From NCBI GenBank assembly GCA_032433765.1, contig JAVIAB010000102.1:11795914-11859913 (forward strand): a stretch of 64,000 nt of DNA, given 5' to 3'. The notes under the pieces were generated by a model. That model saw nothing but the letters and a program-made list of their open reading frames with translations, did not search any database and had not been told where the DNA came from. Positions 34,999 through 46,172 of the stretch are shown here, one piece after another. Every line of letters begins with the position of its first letter. The stretch's first letter is position 1. Position numbers and translations under genes: made by a program. Source of the stretch: Megaustenia siamemsis (taxonomy: Eukaryota > Mollusca > Gastropoda > Stylommatophora > Ariophantidae).

Positions 34999-35224
34999 AG
35001 GACAGGTTTTGTCAAAGGGCGAACCTAGACGATCACCTTAGAGCGGTAAGATACTGGGATTCCATCTAAACTTGTAAAGAAAGAAAAGCAATAAATAATT
35101 AACCTTGAATCTTTTTGATTTATTTAATTCTAGAAAACAATGCTGTTTAAATTAACATTGAAAAATATGATTTTATTATTGTAAATGTATATGTTTAGTA
35201 TGTTGTTGTTTGTGTTCGCCAGCT

Positions 35225-35550
35225 TTTAATATCTCAAGCAGGGAACTGGTTGGTCTCGATGCTAGACGCCGGTCTCGAGACAGCGAGGTTTGGAGACAAA
35301 TCCTGGCTGCACCAGTGGTGATTTCTCTCTGCGACAACCACCGCTGGTATCAGCAGCGAGGACCTCTGCTTAAAACGGCAATTACTCATCGACCGAAAAA
35401 AAAAATACGAGTACCTCCGACAACGGAGTTATCTGCCTGTGCGGCGAGTGACCACTGTGCACACGGCTGCCAGGGTAAAACAGATTAACACGCAAAATTC
35501 AGTTCCTAGTCTTTAGGGATTTCGTCAGAGGTGAAAGCTGGCGAACGCAA
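35225..35550 (+). mobile_element. SINE-C copy
   Basis: Head ctggttggtctcgatgctag and gacgccggtctcgagacag with a B-box-like gacaaatcctgg. The body, with acaaccaccgctggtatcag, matches the minus strand of 49055-49262. The word ttcgccagctttt lies in inverted form at the two edges (35215 and 35537). Confidence 0.7.
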
Positions 35551-35689
35551 CCAAAAAAAAAATCTCTGTAGCGAAGTCCCGAAAGACTGAACTTTGCTTG
35601 AATATCAAGTTTTCCTATTTTATTCCCACCGGCAGCCATGTTCTCATGTGTCTCCCGCCATACAGGCAGATAATCTCAAACTTCAGACC

Positions 35690-35965
35690 AAAGCGAATAT
35701 AAAACCTGCTACCAATATAAGGAAGATATCATCATTATTTGGTTGTTGCTGCCATGTCATGAGAGGAAAACAAACTGAGCACACTGTGACAACAGAAAAT
35801 AAATGAGCGAATCACCGAAAGAGGGAAACAAAAAACGGACCTAGACAGTTTAAGACAATGGCTTCGTAGAAAGGTAGAAAGTTCAACAACAAAACTGATA
35901 AATAACTATGGAGATGGTTGTGAAGGGATATGTCCACCTACGCCAGCAGGCACGTTGCTCGATGA
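35690..35965 (+). mobile_element. diverged LINE-B tail
   Basis: Recognisable blocks: aatataaggaagatatcatc, catgtcatgagaggaaaac, acagtttaagacaatggctt and cctacgccagcaggcacg...gatgatgacg. Older than the other LINE-B copies. Confidence 0.75.
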
Positions 35966-35969
35966 TGAC

Positions 35970-37440
35970 GACAATGATTTATACGTGGAACACTCTTAAC
36001 CAGGTCATTGATGTGTAATAAATCTTGTGTCCTGCTTTCATTTCCCCAGTTCCCATATTCATAGTTTGAAATATAATTAATTACGCGCAATATAACTGTT
36101 TGCAATGCAACATTAATGTGCACCATTCTTATCTCAACAGCACTGTAATGAAATAGACGTCATTCTTTATGGCCAGTAACATGTCAACGGGAACAGACGA
36201 CTGGGGCGGATCAAACCGGTACTCGCTGCTTCAGCACCGCACAGCGCTAGTTATGACCGGTTGACCAAACAACCCTGACACAGAGCCTAAAGCAAACACC
36301 CCGAGGAAAATGACTTCAGGGGCGTTGCTATGGTACCCAGTGGTTGGATTGTCAATACGCTGTTATTTATATTAGAACGGAGCCGTGACAACACTCATAA
36401 TACATTTAACAACTTTCGGCCATTCACAATCTGTGAATTTCGATACATGACATTATAACAAATTGCCTTAGTTACAAAACTAAGGAATTTCCTTTCAACT
36501 GAGAATTAAATAATAAATGGTGTGTGTTTTAACAGAACTGGATACGCTTAATTGTGATAACTGCTTTTTTGATAAGTGTTGGTCGGTATGATATTCCTGA
36601 AATAGAGAAATGAGGTTACGTTCTTGCTAATGTGGCTGTAACTGGGTACATGATTCGCTGAGTTCTGAAGGGGGGGGGGGAGAAAAATATTCGCCGTGGA
36701 AACTATGACGAACGTACTCAGTGAACCCTCTCTGCAATAACTTTGTAGAATAAGGATTGAGATCGTATGTGGGGAAGTGATATCAGTCCTGTTTTTCCTC
36801 CTCTCCTCTTCCAAAAAGCGTGCGTGTTCGTGACAAGCTATCAGCATTTATGACGAGTAGTTAATTGTTTATTTGAGTTGCTTGTTTCGCTGGAATGTCG
36901 GCAAGATTGGGAGAACGTATCACAGCTCGAGTATGGACATCATTTACCTGTAAATCATTTCCCGACAACAAGGATCTCCAAATTTCATGAGATAACGATC
37001 TAAATAATTTCTGCAGACTACCTGAGTTCAACTTGAGTCATAAAAGAATTCACTTGCACAATTAGTCAGAATTAGAAAAAAAACACCAGACTTTATATGA
37101 CCATGTAGTCAGTAAAGGGAAATAACACACACGAGATATCTATCATTATCTTAAAACTGGATACTAAAAGATTAACTTTCGTTTATATATCAGAGTTCAT
37201 TATTTTGAAGCACATTCGATAAGTTTGGATTAAAAATATCAGATGGATTCGCCCATCGACTCATACATTACATCCCGTTGATATATGAGCTGCCTTGGAT
37301 GTTGGTATTTCTGGAAATATAACATACGCAGTTGCCTTTCGACCAGTTTCGAGTAGCTCTGACAGCAGCTTGAGTAGTAAGTGGCATAGGTTTGGCATAT
37401 CTTTAACATTCATTTGGATTACTTTTGCCAGGCTTGGGAT
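35970..37440. other. unassigned 5' flank of the receptor gene
   Basis: No gene, array or transposon recognised over about 1.4 kb apart from a short G run at 36671-36681. It presumably holds promoter and 5' non-coding sequence, but no TATA box or start site can be assigned. Confidence 0.4.
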
Positions 37441-37442
37441 AT

Positions 37443-37757
37443 CCTTGACACAGATCTCGGGTCGTAGCCTTGACACAGATCTCAGGTGGTAGCCTTGACA
37501 CAGATTTCAGGCGGTAGCCTTGACACAGATCTCAGGCGACTGCCTTGGCACATATTTCAAGTGACTGCCTTGACACAGATCTCAGGCGGCTGCCTTGACA
37601 CAAATTTCAAGTGACTGCCTTGACACAGATCTCAGGTGGGTGCCTTGACACAGATCTCAGGTGGCTGCCTTGACACAGGCCTCAGGTAGCTGCCTTGACA
37701 CAGATCTCAGGTGGCTGCCTTGACACAGATCTCCGGTGGCTGCCTTGACACATACAC
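37443..37757. repeat. 25-bp minisatellite just upstream of the receptor start codon
   Basis: About 12 units of ccttgacacagatctcaggt plus ggctg-like endings, stopping some 50 bp before the ATG at 37808. Variants include agatttcaag and tagccttg. Could lie in the 5'UTR or promoter. Confidence 0.95.
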
Positions 37758-37807
37758 TTTGGTCAGTCCGTTTTAATACAAAACTGGACCAGTTGTGACA
37801 CGGCAGC

Positions 37808-38749
37808 ATGGAACGAGTCAACAGCAACAGTATCCTGAACATCAGCGCGGGTGGGGGCGACAATCTCTTAAACCAGGATGGAGCCCCAGAAAGCAGCCTA
37901 GAAGCTTACACGGTCGTGTTATCAGCAACCGCTCACGTTTTATCCACCATATTCGGTGGCGGGAGCAGTCTGGCCATCATCATCGCCATCATCACTCGCG
38001 GCAACATCAACAGATACAGCTACACGCTAGTTATCACATTCCTCCTGACATGCTGCAGCCTCAACTTTATCTGGAGCCCTCTAGAAATGACTGACCTCAT
38101 CATGTACCACTACATGCACAGACACCCCTGTCCACGATTTGTAGCAGTCAGAACCGCTCTCTATCTCTTCCTCATCCTCCTCACCAGCATAATCATCGTT
38201 CTTCTCTCCGTGGAGGGAATTATTCGAATGAGAAACAGCTTCGGCCGGCTGTTGAGACGAGTCTGGCCATTGACGTCGTCTGTCCTAGCTGTCGTGTTTC
38301 TAACGGTGTTCTTCGTCATAAAATACATCCACACTAAAGACAGCACGACTGCCCATTACATCATTATAGATAAACATGAACGCTTTCTAATACGTGTTTT
38401 AACCGTGTTCGCTTACTGCATTGTCGTCATCACGCTTTTAATACTTGCTTTTCTGTTTATGAAAGAAACTGTGTATTGGGAAGATGGCCGACCACGTCAC
38501 AGGCGGAAGAAAATAAAGCTGGAGATTCCCGAGTTTTTGATTAGTCAGTCTAACGCATGCGCTAACAACGAGGACGGCGGATATGGGAACAGCCAGAGTG
38601 ACACGCCGTCTCCAACGACGCCCAAGCTGGTGATTGATATGGACGGGGACACGTCCTCAATCAAAGGAGAAGATTCCAGTCATATCTCAGAGCTGCCTGC
38701 TAATATGGTCAAGTCGACGGGTAACAGGCTCGGTATCAACATGGCTCAG
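37808..38749 (+). CDS. divergent rhodopsin-like GPCR, coding exon 1
   Basis: Codes residues 1-314 of a predicted 620-residue receptor joined to 46173-47093. The ATG has a good context (gcagcatgg), and an in-frame TGA at 37796 rules out an upstream start in this exon. The N-terminus carries an N-glycosylation sequon (NIS, residue 11). Hydrophobic segments fit TM1 (about 34-63), TM2 (70-91), TM3 (110-138, preceded by Cys108), TM4 (151-171) and TM5 (192-218). Basic RPRHRRKKIK opens a very long third intracellular loop. At the end of TM3 the DRY position reads Glu-Gly-Ile (136-138), so the usual Arg is missing. The exon ends at CAG|gtatgt in phase 0. Ligand unknown; it would act at the plasma membrane. 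The seven-TM fold is well supported, the subfamily is not. Confidence 0.85.
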
Positions 38750-38884
38750 GTATGTCTCTACGTCTAGAATTACGTGCGTTTTTTTTTTTTTAGGAAAAGA
38801 GGGGGTGAGGGGGGTGTCAGGCAAAAAGACGGGCAATTTAAGAATTTATCTGGGGGAAAAGAGGATAGAGAGAGAAAAGGAGAA

Positions 38885-39770
38885 CTGATTGGCAGACGAA
38901 CATACAAGTAAGCTGAAAGAGGCATATAGATAGACAAGTAAGCAGAAAGAGAGACATATAGATAGACAAGTAAGCAAAAAGAGAGGCTTATAGATAGACA
39001 AGTAAGCAAAAAGAGAGGCATATAGATAGACAAGTAAGCAGAAAGAGAGGCTTATAGATAGACAAGTAAGCAGAAAGAGAGGCATATAGATAGACAAGTA
39101 AGAGGAAAGAGAGGCATATAGATAGACAAGTAAGAAGAAAGAGAGGCATATAGATAGACAAGTAAGAGGAAAGAGAGGCATATAGATAGACAAGTAAGAG
39201 GAAAGAGAGGCATATAGATAGACAAGTAAGAAGAAAGAGAGGCTTATAGATAGACAAGTAAGCAAAAAGAGAGGCATATAGATAGTCAAGTAAGCAAAAA
39301 GAGAGGCTTATAGATAGACAAGTAAGCAGAAAGAGAGGCATATAGATAGACAAGTAAGCAAAAAGAGAGGCATATAGATAGACAAGTAAGAGGAAAGAGA
39401 GGCATATAGATAGACAAGTAAGCAGAAAGAGAGGCATATAGATAGACAAGTAAGCAAAAAGAGAGGCATATAGATAGACAAGTAAGCAGAAAGAGAGGCA
39501 TATAGATAGACAAGTAAGCAGAAAGAGAGGCATATAGATAGACAAGTAAGCAAAAAGAGAGGCATATAGATAGACAAGTAAGCAGAAAGAGAGGCATATA
39601 GATAGACAAGTAAGCAGAAAGAGAGGCATATAGATAGACAAGTAAGCAGAAAGAGAGGCATATAGATAGACAAGTAAGCAAAAAGAGAGGCATATAGATA
39701 GACAAGTAAGCAGAAAGAGAGGCATATAGATAGACAAGTAAGCAGAAAGAGAGGCATATAAATAGACAAG
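38885..39770. repeat. 32-bp minisatellite in the receptor intron
   Basis: About 27 units of the type agaggcatatagatagacaa plus gtaagcagaaag. Begins some 135 bp after the splice donor. Long minus-strand frames (YLYASLS-like) are by-products. Confidence 0.95.
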
Positions 39771-39970
39771 TGAGTGAGTGAGTGAGTGAGTGAGTGAGTG
39801 AGTGAGTGAGTGAGTGAGTGAGTGAGTGAGTGAGTGAGTGAGTGAGTGAGTGAGTGAGTGAGTGAGTGAGTGAGTGAGTGAGTGAGTGAGTGAGTGAGTG
39901 AGTGAGTGAGTGAGTGAGTGAGTGAGTGAGTGAGTGAGTGAGTGAGTGAGTGAGTGAGTGAGTGAGTGAG
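39771..39970. repeat. (TGAG)n microsatellite, about 50 units
   Basis: Essentially pure tetranucleotide run of about 200 bp that directly continues the 32-bp array (caagtgagtgag), followed by cgatcgagcgagcgagc. Confidence 0.95.
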
Positions 39971-40390
39971 CGATCGAGCGAGCGAGCACCTTGATGACAA
40001 ACTGAATACGTGTTTGGAATGATCGCTCCCGACGATCGAGTTGGCGCCACATTAATAAAGACTTCAAAACACACACGCTATCAAATATACGAAATCAACA
40101 TAACAGATTTGTAGAAATGGCGATGATAACGATAATTATATTCTATGTAATCATAACATTCATATTGGATACGACAAGGATAAATAAAAACACAAATATA
40201 ATTAGCTTCTTTATCTCGAACACAAGCTTGGCAATAATTGTAAACAACAGAGAGACAAAAATTCAGCTTCAAATTACCCATAATTGCATTTTTTTACTGC
40301 TCACAAAATTGTGGTATATATTTTCAGTTGAGAAGAAAGGCAAACCGAATATTAGGACTACTAGGCCACATCCATCTGCTGTATTATTAA

Positions 40391-40553
40391 GGCCCGCGAC
40401 TGAAGGGAATCACCAACAATTTGTGACGTTTTCGATATTGGGAGCAGGGGTAGTTGTGTGTAAAATTACGTCAGCCATCTATAGCTCTCATAGCTGGAGA
40501 CGTTACAAACTTTGGGTGATTCCTGGATCTCCCTCTCAGCCCGCAGGCTTTAG
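40391..40553 (-). mobile_element. MITE-2, degenerate copy
   Basis: Its reverse complement aligns with 59356-59525: shared words are ggctgacgt.attttac, cacaac.cccctgctc and aaaacgtcac. The ends (ggcccgcgactga and tcagcccgcaggc) form an imperfect inverted repeat. Confidence 0.75.
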
Positions 40554-40654
40554 TAAAACTATAGATGGCTGAGGCTGGGCCCTATACTCCACCGCAAGAC
40601 AGTATCTATCATCACAAAGAAATATCTTATACAGAATATATTCATTACCATATT

Positions 40655-41600
40655 GTAATATTAGGAAGAAATAATCATCATTTTTTGGCCATGTAAAGAG
40701 AAGGATATCGATCACTTTACCTATCTTGGAAGTTACATTGATCGAGAAGGGGATACGAGCAAAGAAATTAGAATCAGAATAGCTAAAGCAGCAATGTCTT
40801 TCACAAGCCTTGAAAAGTTGTGGAAATCAAAATTCATCAGCACAAACACAAAACTTAGACTATTCAAATCAAATGTACTATCAACCCTTACGTATGCGTG
40901 TGAAAGCTGGAAAACAACAAGAGATATAGAAACAAAGTTGAACGCATTCGAAAATAAATGTCTAAGGAAAATACTTGGTATAGCGTGGAAGGAATTCAAA
41001 ACAAACAAGGAAATTAGAGAAATCGCCAATCAACCACTGATATCTTCAGTAATAAAGAAAAGACGATGGTCATATGTTGGACATGTGATGAGGAGAGATA
41101 ATCACCGAATAGCAAAGCAAGTCCTCATGTGGGAAAGAACAGGTAATAGGAAAAGAGGAAGACCCAGAGAGACACTGAGAAGAACATTGATGAGAGAGGC
41201 AAGAGCAGCAGGAATTGGCTCCCTCAATGAGATAGAGCTGCTTGCACAGAACAGAGACAAATGGCGATATTTGATAAAATATATTTAAAAGAATTGAAAA
41301 CTGCTAGAACAAAAATTCAGATAAAAGATGGAGTATCTTGGTCTACGCCCTATGGGCCGGCTACGGCTCGAAAGGTCAATAGATAGATGGAATGAGAAGA
41401 GAACAACTGGAATATATTGTAACAACTGGGAAAATTGAGGGACGAAGAGATAGAGGGAAGCAAAGAGAAAAGATACCGGACAGCTTAAGAGAATGGCTTG
41501 GCAGAAGGTCAACAACAGAAATGATAATTAACTGTCGTGATCGAAAGTTGTGGCGAGACATGATCACCTACGACAGCAGGCTTGATACTTGATGATGATA
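40655..41600 (+). mobile_element. LINE-B copy split by LINE-G
   Basis: LINE-B pieces at 40655-40703 (attaggaagaaataatcatc ... aaagagaag) and 41391-41600 (aatgagaagagaacaactgg ... gatacttgatgatgat). The break carries an imperfect ~9-bp duplication (aaagagaag / aatgagaag). Confidence 0.85.
40704..41390 (+). pseudogene. LINE-G C-terminal coding end
   Basis: An uninterrupted frame of 195 codons (40704-41288, stop TAA at 41286-41288) runs from the very first base after the LINE-B junction. It contains DHFTYLGSYIDREG, FKSNVLSTLTYACESW, NKCLRKILGI, RRWSYVGHVMR and a GNRKRGRPRETLRR tail, the region after the reverse-transcriptase core in many LINEs. It lacks the polymerase and endonuclease, so it cannot be active, but the clean frame points to a recent insertion. 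About 100 bp of 3'UTR follow, ending in aatagatagatgg. It is in the intron of the receptor gene, same strand. Confidence 0.85.
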
Positions 41601-42054
41601 ATGAATTACCATCTTGTGATACCAGTGGTCGCTCACTAGTCAACAGAAAAGGAAGCTAGTCACCACAGCAGTTTGAGAAAAAGCACTTAGTGTGGCCAGA
41701 AGAGACAACAAGATGAGTATGGCATAAGGGAGAGGAGTAAAGGCATCAAGATGCACATAGAAATGCGAAGCTACTGTAAAGCTGATGATAATAATGACAT
41801 TTTTTTTTAAAAAAAGGATAAAGTGGTATGGTAACAGCTTTACGTAGGTGAGAAACAAAACAAAAGTAAAACGACGTTTCTGTCAAGTAGGCCTTCAGCT
41901 GGAACAATAAAGAACAATACACAAATATATAAGGATATACACAGACTTCTAATCTTCATTCCAACGTTGTGCTACTGGCAATGTCAGTCCTGGACCCTAG
42001 ATGCAAGAACAATAAGAAAAATAACCACTACTTAGATGAAATGTGTCAGACGAA

Positions 42055-42387
42055 TGACAGGAAGCAGTGAGAGATACGATCAGAAATGAAGAACTGAGGA
42101 AAAACCTAGGAATAGCTCCCTCCATAGAATACATAAAAGAAACAACAGATAAAATGGTTTGGCCACGTGACACGACAGAGAGATCAAAACACAACGAGCC
42201 CTCAATAAACATTGCGAGAATACCAGACCCAAGGGTCGACCACGAAAAAGATGGATCGACGGAATACTAGAAGCACTAGGAAACATAACAGCAGCAGAGG
42301 CGAATAGAAGAGCAAAAGACCGCAAATTATATCTCCACTCGACGCTGAAAGGCAAATGAGGAAGGAAAAAAGTAGAAGAAGATACAC
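42055..42387 (+). mobile_element. LINE-E 3' end
   Basis: Encodes EELRKNLGIAPSIEYIKETT, KMVW, then NIARIPDPRVDHEK and NITAAEANRRAKD in a shifted frame, ending agtagaagaagat. The next LINE-B insertion landed at its very end. Confidence 0.8.
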
Positions 42388-42399
42388 AGACATCTAACT

Positions 42400-42824
42400 C
42401 ATCATCAGCATCATCAAGTACCGGGCCTACTGGCGTAGGTGATCATGTCTCTCCACAACTTTCGATCTCGGCAGCTATTTATCATTTCTGTTGTTGACCT
42501 TCTGCCAAGACATTCTATAAAGCTGTCTGTTATTTTTTCTCTTTGCTTCCCTCTATCTCTTCGTCCCTCAATTATTCCAGTTGTTACAATATATTCCAGT
42601 TGTTCTCTTCTCATTACATGGCCAAAAAATGATGATTGTTTCTTCCTAATATTGGAAATTAGCTCTCTTTTTGCTTTGACCTCTCTCAGAACATCTTCAT
42701 TACTCTTCTTAGCTGTCCATGGTCCTCTCAACATTCTTCTATAAAACCACATTTCTACAGACTCCAGTGATTTTCTTGTCTGTTGTCCTATTGTCCATGC
42801 TTCGCATCCATATGTTAAGACTGG
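42400..42824 (-). mobile_element. LINE-B with 12-bp TSD
   Basis: TSD agacatctaact at 42388-42399 and 42825-42836. The minus-strand frame is open for 138 codons from 42830 (VLTYGCEAWTIGQQTRKSLE ... RDRKLWRDMI), among the best-kept LINE-B tails here. Confidence 0.95.
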
Positions 42825-43048
42825 AGACATCTAACTACATGGCGATAATATGCTAGGCTCTTAAAAAAGGAAAATAAGTCACTGTCCTGTGGTTCGGATC
42901 TTAGTAGGCGCCTGACCAAGCTCCGGGTCACAAGGGAGGGGGGGGGGGGGGGTGTGTGACTTATTTTGTTATGATTACCAACAGATATCATCCTCGGGAA
43001 AACATCAACACTTAGAAGCAAGGGGGAATTGGTGCAGACCTAGAAAAT

Positions 43049-43197
43049 AATGAATGATGACGACGGTGATGTAGATGATGACGATGAAAATAACGATAGT
43101 GGTGATGGTAACGATGATGATGACAACGGTGATGACGATAACGGTAATGATGATGAAGATGACGGCGTTGCTACTAATGAAGGTGGTGACAATGACG
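43049..43197. repeat. imperfect GATGAN repeat
   Basis: Runs of gatgatgacgatgaaaataa-like hexamer and trinucleotide variants. Confidence 0.9.
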
Positions 43198-43199
43198 GA

Positions 43200-44270
43200 T
43201 TATGTTAATGTCACGTGGCTGTTGCCTTTTAGACCCAAGATGATGAAGTTACGGCTTGCAGTGGCTTTCTTGATCTCCTGAGTTCTCATGGAGACGTCAA
43301 AACTTGTCCTGGCTAGAGGTACTGCAATACCCGGTCCCCTATTTCAACAGACCCAACAACTATGAATGAATTAAACAGCAGACAGCTCGATGAGCATTAT
43401 ACAAGAGAAACACATACACGCTACATTGAACTGGCCTGAAGATTACAAATTCCCTAAACGCTGGAAGACGACAAATATGAAGGAAAATAAAGTGAAGTAA
43501 GATTACTATAGTCTGTTTCAAAATTATTAGCCGCTACTTAATAATTAATATCTCTGTAACCACTTGATCGAAATTGTTCAAATTGTGCACATGACATAAT
43601 AATCTCAATTTCCCCATGAATATATTTTTGCTCCTAATTAAAAACGTATGGTTTTAAATTCTCTTTATTTAATATATACAAATTTAATATCTCCTAGATA
43701 AACCATTATTTTATATGGTTTACCCCTTCATATTTCTGACCTATTTCGTTTGCTAATCTTTCACGTAATTCCCGTAATTTGTGCACTATCTCCGCACATT
43801 GTTGCTCTATATTTGAACGACAAGTAAATTTTGGATGTTTATAAACAGCTTCCGTTTCTATTCATTGGGGTTGTATATTAATTCCAAACAAGTTTAATTA
43901 AATTGACTTCCGTTTCCAAGATGGCGGAATTGAGTCACATTCTCTCTATCGCTGTAGAAATTCCGTTGGATTCTTATCAACTTCGGGTTTCCGTTCCAAT
44001 TTTCTGCATTCCAGTCGAAATGATGTTCTACTTGTTATATCTGCGCCATTGAATTGGCGTTGCACGCACAGCAATGCTCCGTTTTGACAATTCAAGTGTT
44101 GTGAATGCGCCTTCCAACGTCTAATGTTGATCTGCGTTTTACGTCACACTAAGTGCTGTTCAGTGACCGCTTGATGGAGATGGTTGCCGCAAGTTATTTA
44201 CAAGTTACAACGCATTAATGTGGTGTGCTCCGTCAAGTCAGTCAAGTCAGCGTCTTTGGGAAGTTTGTAC
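43200..44270. other. unassigned intron sequence
   Basis: AT-rich. The start at about 43505 (tctgtttcaaaattattagc) looks like a DNA-transposon end, but no matching inverted end was found. No coding frame. Confidence 0.35.
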
Positions 44271-44274
44271 CATG

Positions 44275-44962
44275 TTTCGTTCGTTGTAGACTGCATTCAC
44301 TAGAGTAATCATGAATACATGGGCGCAGACATTTTGTGCGTGCTACGTCATCATATTGGATCATCGCGTGTCCCAAGACCGACCATGCGCTAATCTTGCG
44401 ATCTTGCGTTTGGTGTGCATCGGGGATAATCTGACGACGAACTGTGTTTTGTATGTTCGGAGTTGGAGTTAAACACGATGTCATAACATCATCAAGCGCC
44501 ATACATTTACTATGACGATCATCATTTTCAGGAGGACGTGATCTTCCGGGCAATGTGATGGATAGGCGGCAGGAACCATTGAAGGCTATGTCTGCAAAGT
44601 GTTCCTTGTTGCAGTTTCCTCATGTTCCAAGTCCGGCTTGTTGCAGGAGCTACTGAGTTAAGTGCTCTGTGCACACCGTGAGCTGTGTGTCTCATCCATT
44701 TTGATCATGTTTCGATACTCCAATTGTGTACGATGAATGATGATATCGTATGACAGAGAACAGTTGGCTGTGTTCACTTTCTGTGCGGTTTCGCCTTATG
44801 TCTTTTGGCGTGTGCTGAGACTGCTATGATGGGGACTACAGTTACCTTTCTTTGTTTGGAAGATGAGTTATAATTCGGATGATTCCACTGGCACGGGCGG
44901 TTGAGCAATTATGGATTTTAATTCGCTTGCAGTGATACCGAGGCCTTCAATAACCAATAACC
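44275..44962 (+). repeat. R-element copy 2
   Basis: Same element as 31424-32131, about 85-90% alike by eye, in the same orientation, ending aaccaataaccaata. It again runs straight into a tandem array, but of an unrelated unit. Confidence 0.85.
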
Positions 44963-44964
44963 AA

Positions 44965-45325
44965 TAATTAATTCCAATAAAATTAGGATTATTGATAACT
45001 TCAAAGCAACCGTAATATATTACAACAACAAAATTAAGATTACTGATAACTTCAAAGCAACCTTAAATTATTACAACAACAAAATTAAAATTACTGATAA
45101 CTTCAAAACAACCTAAATATATTACAACAACAAAATTAAGATTACTGATAACTTCAAAGCAGCCTAAATATATTACAACAACAAAATTAGGATTACTGAT
45201 AACTTCAAAGAAACCTAAATATATTATAACAACAAAATTAAGATTACTAATAACTTCAAAGCAACCTAAATATATTACTACAACAAAATTAGGATTACTG
45301 ATAACTTCAAAGCAACCTTAATTAT
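44965..45325. repeat. 51-bp tandem repeat after R-element
   Basis: Seven units containing attactgataacttcaaagc and atattacaacaacaaaatta. Confidence 0.95.
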
Positions 45326-45329
45326 ATTC

Positions 45330-46030
45330 ATCATCATCATCTAGTACCATTTCTAGGCACAGAAGGTTGGCTCCATTCTGCTCTGTCCCTTGCTTTGATG
45401 GTGCAGACTGTTTTTATGCTGATTAGTCCGTCTTTTGATGTTACGCGTCAGTGTTAGTCTTGGTTTTCCTCTGCCTCTTTTGTCCTGTATTTTCCCCTCC
45501 AAGATTACTTTTAGTAGGTTGTTGTGTCTTTTAGCATGGCCCAAAAATCGTATTTGTCTTGTTTGAATTGTGTTTAGTAGTTCTCTTTTCATTTATAGTT
45601 GTGTTAAGACTTCATCGTTTCTTTTATTTTCTTTCCATCTAATTCTACCTCTTCTTCTATATGTTCACATTTCAAAGGCTTCAATTCTCTGTTCTGTTTT
45701 CTTGTATAATGTCCATGTTTCAGCACCATATAGGAATGTTGAGAAGATATAACATTTTGCTATTCATAGTTTTAGCCCTGGTGTTATTTGTTTTGATGTT
45801 AGTACATTTTTCATGACAATAAAATTACTTTTTGCCATTCTTATTCTTGTGTTTATTTAAGTTTTATATTTTCCATCACTGGTTATAGAATGACCAAGGT
45901 AGTTGTAGTTCTGAACTGTCTCCATGTCTATTCCTTCAATTTTGATATCCACTTGAGGGTTTTGAGTATTTTCTTTGTTTATCATCATAGTTTTAGTCTT
46001 TTTTTATATTCATATCTAGTCCATATTTTT
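45330..46030 (-). mobile_element. LINE-D 3' end, near the receptor acceptor site
   Basis: The minus strand reads from NIKKTKTMMI-like through FLYGAETW, RQIRFLGHAKRHNNLLKVIL and RGRGKPRLTLTRNIK to a (GAT)-type terminus. Broken by stops. Confidence 0.85.
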
Positions 46031-46172
46031 TGCTTGTCATGTTTATTTCATTCAGTAATTGTGTTAATTATATTGTACATGTATTTATAATTTTATTTGC
46101 TATATAAATTGTATTAATTTAATTATTTTCTTTTATCACTATTCATTTATACACGCATTACTATCTCGACAG

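Larger units (their letters stand above)
38750..46172 (+). other. phase-0 intron of the receptor gene (7.4 kb)
   Basis: Donor gtatgt at 38750 and acceptor ctatctcgacag ending at 46172. Both exons are in phase 0 and the joined frame stays open. The intron carries a 32-bp array, (TGAG)n, MITE-2, LINE-B/G/E/D pieces, an R-element and a 51-bp array. The last LINE-D copy ends only about 140 bp before the acceptor. Confidence 0.85.

Noticed and set aside
38988..40076. 362-residue minus-strand frame with SLTHSLTH and LYASLSAYLS repeats
   Set aside because: It spans the (TGAG)n and 32-bp arrays within the receptor intron, on the other strand.
44242..44553. 103-residue minus-strand frame
   Set aside because: Lies inside R-element copy 2; the other copy has no equivalent open frame, so it is chance.
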